This document shows positions 1-10,900 of a stretch of DNA of 64,000 nt, one piece after another (positions within the stretch are counted from its first letter, which is position 1; each line of letters opens with the position of its first letter). The stretch lies in contig NW_024882745.1 in NCBI RefSeq assembly GCF_019059575.1, forward strand, positions 62,001-126,000, written 5' to 3'. Source of the DNA: Amphibalanus amphitrite (Eukaryota; Arthropoda; Thecostraca; Balanomorpha; Balanidae). The notes under the pieces are model-generated. The model saw only the letters and a list, made by a program, of their open reading frames with translations, searched no databases and was not told where the DNA came from. Both the position numbers and the translations under genes were made by a program.

Positions 1-239
1 AGTGGGATCGGTAGGTCTGGGTAGTGTCACATTGGGGCCGTAGCTGAGGTTTGGACGGGGACAAATGGCACGCCCTCCTCCAGGCTGGAGTCCGTCGAAA
101 CGCTGATTTGTGCGGCTGAATGCTGAATGAGTTCAAGTTAAATGACGGTAACATATACGGGTGCAAGATTGTCTTACCTCAAACTTTGTCCTGGCTTTTA
201 TCTCAAATACATAGTTAAAAGCAGACATGTGCTTGGATC

Positions 240-430
240 CGGAAAAATGGATCTGAGATCCGATCCCATGGATCCCGATCCGAGATCCATTCAGATCATA
301 GATCCAACCCCTCAATTTTGTCGAGAGATCTGCTGGGATCATAGATCTGACCCCTCAATTTTGTCGCTAGATCCACTCGGATCATAGATCTGGCTCCCCA
401 ATTTTGTCGTGAGATCCATTGGGATCATAG
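240..430. repeat. Left subterminal tandem array of hAT-1
   Basis: About four degenerate units built on GATCATAGATC followed by CCCCTCAATTTTGTCG and then GAGATCCA. The same unit recurs at the right end of the element. Subterminal repeats in hAT elements are usually transposase-binding sites; that role is inferred here. Confidence 0.8.
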
Positions 431-1747
431 CTCATAGGTGCTCAAAATGTTAACAACTTTCTTTCATAAGAAGTTATGAATACCAAAGTATGGTTAGAAA
501 CAAACAATCTTATACAAAGGACATATTAGTAAAGGCATCCAGTTACATTATACAGAATACAAAATAAAGGAGGCTCATGACGGTCACAACTTGAGAGAAT
601 TGAGTGACATGAAGATTGTTCACAGTTCACATACCTACCAACAGAAAAGTTTGCATTAACATAGAGGTAAGTCAAAGTAATGACTAATGAACAATACATA
701 ACTAGGTACCTACCACATCACAATTCATGTTAGAATCTACATAATGATATTGATAAGACAATCTTGCATTGGACAACCATGAGGCTTTCCAGTTTCCACT
801 TTCCAGCTACCACAATTGATTGATAAACAATAAAAGATGATACTGACACATGTGGCTTGGTTAGGTAAAGGTATTTCAATCTATTGAAAGAAATATTTGA
901 TAAAATAAACTGAGATATAAACAAAAGTATAAAAATATTCAACAGCCTGCGGAAGCGATGGGAAGCGAAATAACAATTGTAATGGCCTTGGATATTTACC
1001 GTAAAATGATTATTCAGTATCTAAATAGAACTCGTGACGTCCTTTCAAATAACAAATGAGCTAGGCGTTCTACCTTCGAGTATAATGAAAATAAATAAAA
1101 AATCAAACTGGAAATTCAAAAGTCTGGAGTTTTTTTTAAAAGAATGTTCATTTTTTCTGCCTCACATAATTTTACGATACGATTGTTTGTGAATATCATC
1201 TTTGTAGCGTTGAATTTAATGACGTAAACGTAAGCTGAAACGGTATTATATGGCCCAGAGCGGTGTGCGCCTTCCATCTTTGTTTTATTCATTTTCAAAA
1301 GAATTACAATATCTTACGTCATTAGTTTAAAGGGCCTATTACGGGTAATTTTTTGGAATCATTACGGTTTTGGTCAAATTAAGATTTTTCATTGGTCAAA
1401 CGATAATGACGTAATAAAACCATATTACCAAAACGTGAGCTGTGAATTTCGTTTGTCTTTTTTGGGGGGCTCTCTCATAACAAAAGCACAGCATGGCACA
1501 CCACACGTGGCACGTTGCCAAAAGTAGGTAATCTGAAGAAGTTGATGCCATTTTTGAACTTGTAATTTTATTAGGAAAGTATTAGAGGTTGGTTGCTATT
1601 CTTACTAAATCGAAATTGTGTTGCACATACTAATAACTCATACGAACATTCTGGATTGGGATTTCATACCTGGCAGAAGTGGATTGCTGCATGTTTTTCA
1701 CAAAACTGACCTATTTGGCTTCCAGGTTTGATTCCCTAACATCTGTC

Positions 1748-1891
1748 CATAGGCGGCAGAACAGGGGGGGGGGGGGGTGGCACCAGGGTACAGTGCCCCC
1801 CATAGATTTTGGCATTTTAACATTAGCCCTACTGGCGTTGCATGGAAAGAATGGGACCAAAATGAAAATCTGCAGTGCCCTGCTGCCACTG
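1748..1891. mobile_element. hAT MITE nested in hAT-1
   Basis: A 144-bp insertion with imperfect inverted tips (CATAGGCGGCAG at the left, the complement of CTGCTGCCACTG at the right). It is flanked by the perfect 8-bp duplication CATCTGTC at 1740-1747 and 1892-1899. A G14 homopolymer lies just inside the left tip. Tip and interior resemble the left ends of the other GGCGG-type hATs in this window. It has no coding capacity. Confidence 0.75.
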
Positions 1892-2189
1892 CATCTGTCT
1901 GTACTGCTTGTTCATTGAATTAAAGTGGCTGTAGCTTGTTGATAAGATTGTCATCAGTGCTGTCATGAAAAAAGTTACAATTGGTCACAAAAAGTAGCAA
2001 TATGCATGTTCTTGGTTTATTTTAAATGTAGTGCAAATGTTGTTTATTTAAATTCAAATTTAATGATGATACCTGATGATTACAAGTGGTCTTAACCAAT
2101 AACCATGTCCACAAGTGATAATTCTCAATTGTATTGCACTGTAAGGTGTACAATTATGTAGGATAAGGGTTTCATTGGCTACATGTTGT

Positions 2190-2402
2190 CGTGAGATCCA
2201 TACAGATCATAGGTCCTCCACAAATTTTTGCCCGCTGGATCCACAGAGATCATAGATCCGACCCCTAAATTTTGTCGAGAGATCCATTCGGATCATAGAT
2301 CCAACCCCTGAATTTTGTCGAGAGATCCACCCGGATCATAGATCCAACCCCTCTATTTTGTCGAGAGATCCACTGAGATCATAGATCCAGCTCTCGGATC
2401 CA
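2190..2402. repeat. Right subterminal tandem array of hAT-1
   Basis: Four to five units of GATCATAGATCCRACCCCT..ATTTTGTCGAGAGATCCA, in the same orientation as the left array although the terminal repeats are inverted. This parallel orientation shows the arrays are not simply long inverted repeats. Confidence 0.8.
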
Positions 2403-2422
2403 AGCACATGTCTGGTTAAAAG

Positions 2423-2843
2423 TGAGTATCAAATGAAGTATGCTATTAGGTAATACTTATTCCACAGGCACTGTACTTTTTTTTACCAAAACAAAGATAA
2501 TTATGTATGTAATTCGGGCGGACGTTTAAAGGGGAGAACATCTTTACCTAAATTCAAAACATCACATTGCACTTTAGATAGCGCGTTTCTCGAGTTTCCC
2601 ACTCTGGCTTGCAGATGATTAGCTCTCCTGTTGAATCAGCATGCTAATGAAACCATAACTAAATGTCACCCTGGCTCGGCGATGTCGCTCATCTCACGCT
2701 GTTCCAGTCACACTGCTGTCTTCTGACGATGTGGCCATTCATGTCATGCACTCTCATTGCACGTATGACTGGGTGCAGGGAAGTTTAGGTCTGTCATAAA
2801 CCTCTGTACACCTCTCTGAGGTCTATGGGTCTGTATATGTTTG

Positions 2844-2880
<37 letters not shown>

Positions 2881-2883
2881 GCC

Positions 2884-2929
<46 letters not shown>

Positions 2930-4185
2930 CGTGTCTGCCTGCGTGTCTGCCTGCGTGCGTGAGTGTTTAAAATAGTTATGTGTGCGTATTTGCGTTTGTA
3001 CGTGTTTTACAGCACAGATGTATGTTACGAATTCAAGCGGCGTCCGCCGTATTCTGACGATAAACGAATGCACCCCGGCATGAATACACGCACTGGCAAC
3101 ACGGACACGCGTGGAGAATGGGCGTATTCTCCGCGTGAGCAGCCCGCATTCGGTTTTTATTAGTCCTCTGAGAGAAATGGTAACCAAATAACGTGAACAA
3201 AGTCATGTCAAAATGTGCTTTGGTTACCGGTCCCTGCATCATACATACAATTTGGGAACATTGGGGAAAGATGGTACCGATGAACCACTATTGATTAAAC
3301 AGTGAGTCGTCTCAATATTGCGTTTGGATGATTTTTATCGCCTTCTGCAGCCACCAAATGGCCTAAAAGATCCATAAATACTACTCAGAGTCACATTAGC
3401 TTATAGCCAAATACGCCATAACAATAAATATAGCATGACTGTCGGAAAATGCGTTGGTTAGATAACGCGGTGTGCGAATATTGAGTTGTAAACATGCGCA
3501 GACTAGCCAATTATATGGCTTTTTCGAATTTTTTTACCATATACAAAAAAAGACAACCTTTCGTTGCTGCTATCAGTTAAATGCCGACGTTTTCTAACGG
3601 AAAACATTGCGAACGACAAATCATTGCGTGTCTCATTGCATATCCCAGCAGCGAGTTTACAAAGACAGGCCCCATATTCAGTTTATTTAATTTCACGTAC
3701 ATGTATCATCCTTGCCACACGATGCGAATACCAAGCTTATTTAAAAGAACAAAGTAGTCTTTTGTGAATTGAGTTACTTCTTTAATTACACAGGTAAATA
3801 AAATGGTTCCAGTCAATTTGGATAGTCACGAAAGAAGCACTCCACAAACTGAAAATAAAAACATTCGAAAAAAGGAATCAATTACGATGAGTTGCTGGCT
3901 TCTTTTGTAGTATCCTGGGCCAATGCGCGTAACGTTGCGTCTGTATGCAACGGTGTTTTTCTTTTTCCAGCTGTCTGCATATGAAGCGAAGGAGCATCTT
4001 TTCGATAGCCCAATAAATGTGTAAACAGCATGATCATCCACCCTATCGTCACCCCGTCGTCATTTTGGTGTGTAAGCTAAAAACGTTACTGGTCGTCGGA
4101 CGTCGTCCCTGTGTATTTTTGAGACACGTATTCCAAACTCTAGCCACCCTCGACCCCACTTTGCAACCTCTTCCCCTGTCCCCTA
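2423..4185. other. Intergenic sequence with one microsatellite
   Basis: No supported gene. Contains the (TCTG)n tract and moderately AT-rich unique sequence. The reading frame of 147 codons on the minus strand is produced by the tetranucleotide repeat and is not credible as coding. Confidence 0.7.
2845..2930. repeat. (TCTG)n microsatellite
   Basis: About 20 TCTG units with one C interruption near 2882, decaying on the right into TGCGTGTC variants. The complementary motif (ACAG)n recurs near the other end of the window at 62858-62917. Confidence 0.95.
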
Positions 4186-4193
4186 CTGACCTT

Positions 4194-6505
4194 CAGTGGC
4201 GGCGGAAGGTAATTTTGGATGGGGGTGCAAAGTTTTCTCAAGGGGCCCCTCTGGAAGTTTTGGCCCCCCCCTCATTTTTTTTTAGTGATAATTATTGATT
4301 TATGAAAAACAAAGATTTTGGAAAACTATCCCCATACACACATTACACAAGTTCTGTAAAAGGTTTGAAATTGCAATTTGCAGTGTACATACCTATCTCA
4401 AATAATGAAAGCATAAAGAAGCAAATGCAGCTAGTTTTTTATCGGCCAATCTGTTAGTCTAGCCACCACCTGCAGCGTCTCAAACCACTTTGCTGGATCC
4501 GCAGTGGACCATTGAGGGCCCTACAAGACCGTTCTAAGAAGACCGTGTTTAGAAGCCCCTTGGAAATCGACCACATGGAGACTCCTCCAGAGACCTACAT
4601 GACTCCCCAGACTGAATGAGCCCTCCGATCAGGGTCGGCCCCTTGAAAGTTGCTGAAAGGTTTCAGAAGGCAGTATAGGCTCGAAAGTCTTTTGAGGGCT
4701 CTCAGAAACCGGCATCGGACCCCAAAAAAGTCTGTATGGAGGCCCTCCAAAGCCGGGATGGAGGCCACAGGAGCCGATGTTAATCCTGAAGAGCCGGTAT
4801 GGAGGACTGAATAGAGGAAAGGGGTCTCCGTGGGGCCTTCAGGGGCAAGCGTTTGAGCCCAAAAAGCATGTGTGGGGTTTTAGAGGCAGGTAGACCCCTG
4901 GGGTATGCACGGGGTCCCAGGAGCTCGCGTGTAAGCCCAAATATTCGGCTGGCGGCTACCAGAACCAGCATGGGGATTCTTAGAAGCCGCTTAGATCCAC
5001 ATTTCATTGGTCACGAGTCCCAAGAGTCGATGTAGGGACCATAAAAGCCGTGTAGGGTCCATGGCCCTACACCGACATTGAGACTCTCAGAGGCCGGCGA
5101 CGGGGCACCAAGAGCAGATAAAGTGCCTCAACAAGCCGACATGGGGCCTGAGAATCAGTGTGGAATTCCAAGAGCCTGCGTGAGCTCTCGGAGACCTTCG
5201 TATTTCGTAAGGTCCACAAAGGTCGTTGGGTCCTCTGAATCTGAACTCTGCGGGGCCCTCAGAGGCCAGCATGTCTCCTGGCACCTGCCTGCGTTGAGTT
5301 GAGACCCTTTGAGGCTGTCGTAGGGTTCTTCAGAGGCCAGCGTTGGCCCTTGAAGCCTTCGTTAGGCCCTAGAAGCCGTCAAGAGGGCCCTCAGAGGTCA
5401 GCATGGCCCCTGGAGCCTGCCTGCGTCGAGGCCCTCAGAGGCCGTCGTGGGGCCCTCAGACGCCAGCGTGGGCCTTTGGAGCTTGCGTTGGGTCTTAGAG
5501 ACCATCGTGAGGGCCCCGAGAGGTCGTCGCCAGGGCCCTCAGCCCCTCAGGGACCGTCCTGGGGTCCTCAGAACCGTCCTGGGGTCCTTGTGGGGGCCCT
5601 TAGAAGCCTTCGGGAGGATCATCAGAGGTCGTCATGAGGGTCCTTGGCCATAGTGAGGGTCTTCGTGGGCCCTCAGATACCTTAGCAGGGCTCTCAAAGG
5701 CCTTGGTAAGACCGCTAGAGGCCATCGTTAGGGCCCTCAATAGACCGTTGCAGGGCCCTCAGATGCCGGCATAGCCCCTGCAGCCTGGTTGTGTTGGGGT
5801 CCTCAGAGGCCGTCGCTGGGCCGTCTGAAGCCAAATGGGCCCTCAGACTTGAGTTGGGTCTAGGGCCGTCACGAGGGCCCTCAGAGACCGTCGTAGAGGC
5901 CCTCAGAGGCCAGCGGGCCCCTGGAGTCCTGTGGGACCCTCAGCGGTCGTCATGACTCATTGAGCGCCCTTAGTGGCCGTTATAGGGCCCCAGGGGACAG
6001 AGGTCGTCGTGAGAGCCCTCAGAGATCATCGTAATGGCCTTCAGAGGCCGCCATAGGGGCCCTCAGAGGCCAGCGTGGCCCCTGGAGTCTCCTTGGGGCT
6101 CTGGAGTCTCTGTGGGACCCTCAGCGGTCGCCATGAGGGCCCCAGGGGACAGAGGTCGTCGTGGGAGCCCTCAGAGATCGTCATAAAAGGGCCCTCCGAG
6201 GCCGTCGTGGGGGCCCTCAGATGCCGCATGGGGACACCAAACGCGCCGCTCGGGACACTTCTACCCGGTGTGGGGGCCCCAAAGACTAGCATGGGGCGCT
6301 CCTGACCATAATTGGACATCCCGGATGATTCCACATCAGTGTTCGTTTCCCGAATCCCGATCACTGGTTTTCAGGAGAAAATGTACTGGATGGTGCGACG
6401 GCCCCTTGTACGGATTTTGGAGGTGCAAAAAGATATGTTTGCACCCCCATGTTTTTCGATGGGGGTGCAGCTGCACCCCCTGCACCCCCTATTCCGCCGC
6501 CACTG
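4194..6505. mobile_element. Non-autonomous hAT carrying a GC-rich word array (hAT-2)
   Basis: Inverted tips CAGTGGCGGCGGAA at both ends and a perfect 8-bp target duplication CTGACCTT at 4186-4193 and 6506-6513 define a 2312-bp hAT-type insertion. Both subterminal zones contain GGGGGTGCA words (right end about 6420-6490, left end about 4218). The interior from about 4480 to 6300 is not gene-like. It is an irregular array of a 35-45 bp GC-rich unit centred on GGGCCCTCAGAGGCC followed by a CGTCGTGG or CAGCATGG variant. Frames of 70-110 codons run through it on both strands by repeat bias. No transposase is present. Confidence 0.92.
4480..6300. repeat. Irregular minisatellite, core GGGCCCTCAGAGGCC
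   Basis: Dozens of diverged copies of a unit combining two small palindromic words, GGGCCC and CCTCAGAGG, with a variable 10-15 bp tail (GTCGTGGG, CAGCATGG, CAGCGTGG). Spacing is about 35-45 bp and not exact. The same words, in the complementary orientation (GGCCTCTGAGGGCCC), fill the hAT element at 20154-22153, so the array travels with this hAT group. Confidence 0.85.
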
Positions 6506-6832
6506 CTGACCTTTTACCCCTGTTGACCTTTCGTCTACGTCTGTCACTGTCCCCGTCTGTCTCATCGGCTGTGCTATAGCGCCGTGCAGGGCTATAACAG
6601 CGTGCGCAGAACGCAGGGCACTGTGAACAGGGCAGCCGTGAAAAGACACCTGAGGTCCGAGCGGTCGGCGTCCGGTAACTGAATAATTTTAGATGTTCCT
6701 ATGTAACTGGTGCTCTTTATCTTCTTTTAGTTCATTTTAAACTTTTAACCCTGTTTACGTAGCTGCGTGTGAATGTCTTATTTTGTGACGTGCGGATGTA
6801 AAAAGCCACACTTTTGAGTGGACCTTTTGTGA

Positions 6833-6980
<148 letters not shown>

Positions 6981-7019
6981 CAGTCTCTTTTTTACCCCTT
7001 CTCTGCTAACCCCGTAACC

Positions 7020-7436
7020 GCCGTTATCTCCAGCCACCGTCTCCCTCTTAGCTGTGCCAGTCTCCGCTGTCCTCATCTCCGTCTTTCCTCGTCCCCGTCT
7101 CCACTGACCCGTCTCCACCTTCTCAGTCTCTGTCTCTGTTTGTATCCGTCTTTGCTGTTGTCTCTGTCTTTCCCGTTTCCGTCTCTGTTTCTGTCTGTCT
7201 CCGTCTCCCCCGTTCCCGTCTCTGTTTCTGTCTGTATCCGTCTCTGCTGTCTCCTTCTTTATCTGCACCGGTCTCCATTATCTCCCTCTCTGTCTGTTGT
7301 CTCCGTCTTCACTGTCTCCATCTATGTCCCTATCCCCGTCGCCGCTGTCTCCCTCTTTGTCTGTTGTCTCCGTCTTCGCTGTCTCTGTTTCCCTCTCTGT
7401 CTCCGTCTCTGTCTCCGTCGCCTTAATCCACGAAGA
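7020..7436. repeat. Polypyrimidine tract with TCTCCGTC words
   Basis: About 420 bp almost free of purine runs on the plus strand, made of TGTCTCCGTCTC variants. Long frames on both strands (Ser/Pro/Val-rich on plus, Glu/Thr/Asp-rich on minus) reflect composition. It abuts a CpG-rich islet on its right. Confidence 0.85.
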
Positions 7437-7985
7437 AGAAGAAGTCTCTGTCTCCGTGGCTACCCCGGTCCCCGGACGCCGCGCGCGCCGCCGGCCGAGC
7501 CTCCCTCCGAGCAGGAAGCGGCCTCCGTCGGCTCCGACGGCTCGCTCCAACGCCCGCGTCGCGACCGACGCGCCGACATCGATCGCGGCGGTGTGTGTTT
7601 GCGCGCCGCACGCGGCCTTGTCTCCAGCCGTTGAACCGGGCGCCGTCCCCTCGTCCGACCGGGACGCTTTATCGAGAAAAACCGCGCCAAACACGGCCGG
7701 CCCTAGGGCCAAGGTCGGCCGTCGTTGCCGACGATCGGAGCGCTGCCAGATCCGCGCCGACGCCGACGCTGCGGCTACCATATTGTTTTCTGCGCTGTCG
7801 GACGCCGCAGCGGCAGAGGTAATAAATGGAGCGCTCGACTGGGCGGGAGAGTGTGACCCACACAAACAACAAAGGTCGGCACAGCCGGCCAGACGCCACG
7901 GTGACTCGCAAAGTGGCGCGGCTGAGACGAGGGCGACGCAGGCCTAGCCGGCTCCTCTCGCTGTTGGCAGAGATCGCGGAGTAAA
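7437..7985. other. CpG-rich islet
   Basis: About 550 bp with very high CpG density (GCGCGCC, CGACG and CCGACGATCGG words). Open frames reach 216 codons on the plus strand but look like compositional read-through: they begin inside the polypyrimidine tract, and alternative frames on both strands stay open too. An unrecognised exon or a promoter is possible. Confidence 0.5.
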
Positions 7986-10900
7986 TACACGGCGCTTTTT
8001 CTGAGACCAAATTCAGCTGTCGAGCCGTCGACGCCAATGGCACTCAAAAGCGTTATAAACAGAACCGGACGAAATGTTTGAGAAGGATTTTCGGTTGAAA
8101 TAACATCGAAATGGCGTGGTGATATTACTCAGACTGAAAAGTTACTCATGCCTTTAAAACTGATCATTCATTGCTGTTTATGAGCCATTTACACCTATGT
8201 GAGTAGGAAAATATCAGAGGATAACTATAATATAACATTCAGTGGATACTGGATACTGACCACAACTATTATGCAATATAAAGCCAATGTCCGAAGGAAT
8301 AACAGCTATATCAAAGTTATAGTTTGGTTTCACTTTTGCAACTATCAGTCACAATTATCGTTACGATGATACGTTCAGGTTCTGTGAAATTTTGACTATT
8401 TACCTCTATTGCCACTCAGTTCAGAAACTGGGCGCCGCTCGCGCTCACCGACACTATTCTAGCGCAGGCCGCGCCAAAAGCGCCGCAAAAACGGCGACAA
8501 TCGCGGCGCAGGAAAAAGTGGCCGCGGGGCCTCTGCCGGCGGTGACGGCTCGGCCTGAGACTGCACGGGGCCTGCTGCAGGTCCAGTTTTTGTCCCGGGG
8601 CTGTACGACCCAGGGAACTGGAGCGATCGTGAGCCAAAGACACGGGAAGGCGGCTAGAGTCACCTGTGGAAGAAGTGCTTGGGGGTAATCTACTGTTGAT
8701 GTGCTTTTGGAGGTAAGGGCTTTTATAAATCTGATTTAGACGTAAAAGTGAAAGAATGGTGGGTGTAAACAAAACAAGCAAGATAGCACATCACTGCAAT
8801 GCATCATGCCGCTCTGAGTTTGCATTATTCACATGAGCATAATTTCTATAAAACATTGTGGTTCAACACTTCATGAGCAATCAGCTAGCAAGTTCGATGT
8901 TTACATTACGGCACCTTTGCTCTAAGGCCGGACGCAATCAAAGTAGCGTATCAACTAGCCATGCAATGACAGAGGATCGTCAGACTGTCCCGCCGTACAG
9001 ACAGGTAATGCGGCACAGCATACCTACCAGGCAGGGGCTAGCGAGGAGTGCCCATGGCCCCATGGCGTTGAAGTCCCCGAGCTTTTACACTACAACCCGC
9101 ACTCTTATCAACAGAAAACCGCAACGTGCATCGGGCTCCTTTTTATTTATCTAAATGCGTAAGATGAAAAGGGCGCGCATGTAAATGTCGATGAAGTGAA
9201 GTCATCCAAAGAATACAGTGAATTAAAATTGCGACGTCTTTTTTATTGTGTAAACAGTCTCGTTGCCCGGCTGGCCACCTCTGCCCGCCGGGCGGTACCG
9301 CGGTCGGGGCGTGGGCGTCTGGTCAGCGTGGGTCACCGAGGCCACCATTCACAGGCACCTGCCGTATCGCTCTCCGCCTCAAGTCATCAGCCGGTTCTGA
9401 TAGCCGCGGCCCGGCGCCGGCCACTGAAGCTCGCGGTAGCCGCCATGGGCAGCGTCACGGTCACGCGCCGTGTGGCCTTGACCTTTGAGCAGGGGTCACA
9501 CACACAGCGCGCCGCCGTCTGTGGCGCCACAAATGTCGCCCTGCGGTCATCGATTGTCGCGCCAGCCGGGCGGGAAAACATGTCCCGGCGCTAGACGAGC
9601 CGATATAGGTGCCGCGCAATAAAGTGCCAAGATAATGTGTTTTGCAGCGTGTATGGTGAAGGGCAATATCGTTTATCCTAGAAAGACTGAATAATGCGTG
9701 TCTTTACTAACAAATATTCATTGTTGCGTGACCTTATTTCATTATACTCATTCTGGAGCTTGGTTGTTGCTCCAAACAAGATTCGACAATGTCAGGGAAT
9801 CCATTTGAAATGTAGATGCATGCAAAGTTCCGCTGGCATAGGCCAATCAACATATTGCAAGAATAATATGCGTATATCAAGGTTACAAAAAGCTGATGAA
9901 TGATGACAATGCAAACATCGCATAACTGAATGAGTGAATTAAAGCCGAGAGGTGTATGTGCTGTGGAACTCATTCGTTTCTCTGGCTTAATTGTTGTGTA
10001 TAATTCTGCGTCTGGCTTATTTTTATATTTTAACATAATCAGAATCAAGAGAAAGAAAGTGAAAACCTACAAAGATTCACTCTAGAACATCATATACATG
10101 TAGCTGCTGAATGCTGATGTAGCCGTTCCTGAAAGTAATGCACTTATGCTGTAAATACATTGCGAAGTGGCCAGTCACCAGTATTACACCAACTGCTTCC
10201 CGTTACGCCGTGAAGGGAGGTCTGCCGTTCTCGTGAGTTGTTTGTCTGGAGTCGGAGCCAAAAATAAACTGTCACTTTCACGGTGAAAAGAACCCGCCTC
10301 TGTTGTTGGTTACACGCATATTAAGTCGGGGAGATTTTATCAGCAATGTAAGGTGTCAACAATTAGGGCGACACGCCGACAAAAGAGGGCCACCGGCGAA
10401 GATGACTCGGAGACCGTGACGGAAAGCGGCCCGAAAACGAAGAAAACAGACAGTTCTGCAACAGTCTTCCCCTTGTGGAACCATGACGCTTCCATGAAGA
10501 TCTTCCAATGTCAACACCCCTAATTACTTTGCAACCGTTAATGCAATAAAGTGATGCAAATTTTGCCCTGAAGTGACCTGATGACATCACACACGCACTC
10601 GTCTGTCGGTCCAGACTGCTGGCCCGAGGACCGTGTTCCGGGCGTGCTGAGAGCCAAATAAACGTCCTGTCTCGCTCGGCCGGATGTTTGCTGAACAGCG
10701 GCGACGGAACATAGCGGAGACGAGGGCAGGATATGGGTCAGAGGTGGGTGGCTGCGTGGGTGGCGATGGGATGAATGGAGGGAGCTCAAACAGAAAGAGA
10801 TTCGGAATGGCGCCGTGGAGCATGATTTATTGCATTGAATAGCTGGCTGCATCTCCTCCTTGCCTCTGGCCGCCCTCTCCCGTGGTTCTCTCTCGTGCCT

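Larger units (their letters stand above)
222..2414. mobile_element. Non-autonomous hAT element (hAT-1)
   Basis: The two ends carry a 20-bp perfect inverted repeat, CAGACATGTGCTTGGATCCG, and are flanked by the 8-bp direct duplication GTTAAAAG at 214-221 and 2415-2422. An 8-bp duplication and CAG-type tips are the signature of the hAT superfamily. Just inside both ends lie subterminal tandem arrays (about 240-430 and 2190-2400) of a unit of about 43-57 bp reading GATCATAGATC...CCCCT.AATTTTGTCG. No open reading frame resembling a hAT transposase (BED finger, RNase H-like core, hAT C-terminal domain) is present in the AT-rich interior, so movement would depend on a transposase supplied elsewhere. 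A small hAT MITE sits inside it at 1748-1891. Confidence 0.9.

Noticed and set aside
2744..3187. 147-codon minus-strand frame with Thr-Asp-Arg-Gln repeats
   Set aside because: Produced by the (TCTG)n microsatellite.
7278..7947. Overlapping frames of about 195-216 codons on opposite strands at the CpG islet
   Set aside because: Both strands stay open because the DNA is GC-rich and stop-poor; no domain and no splice-bounded exon seen.
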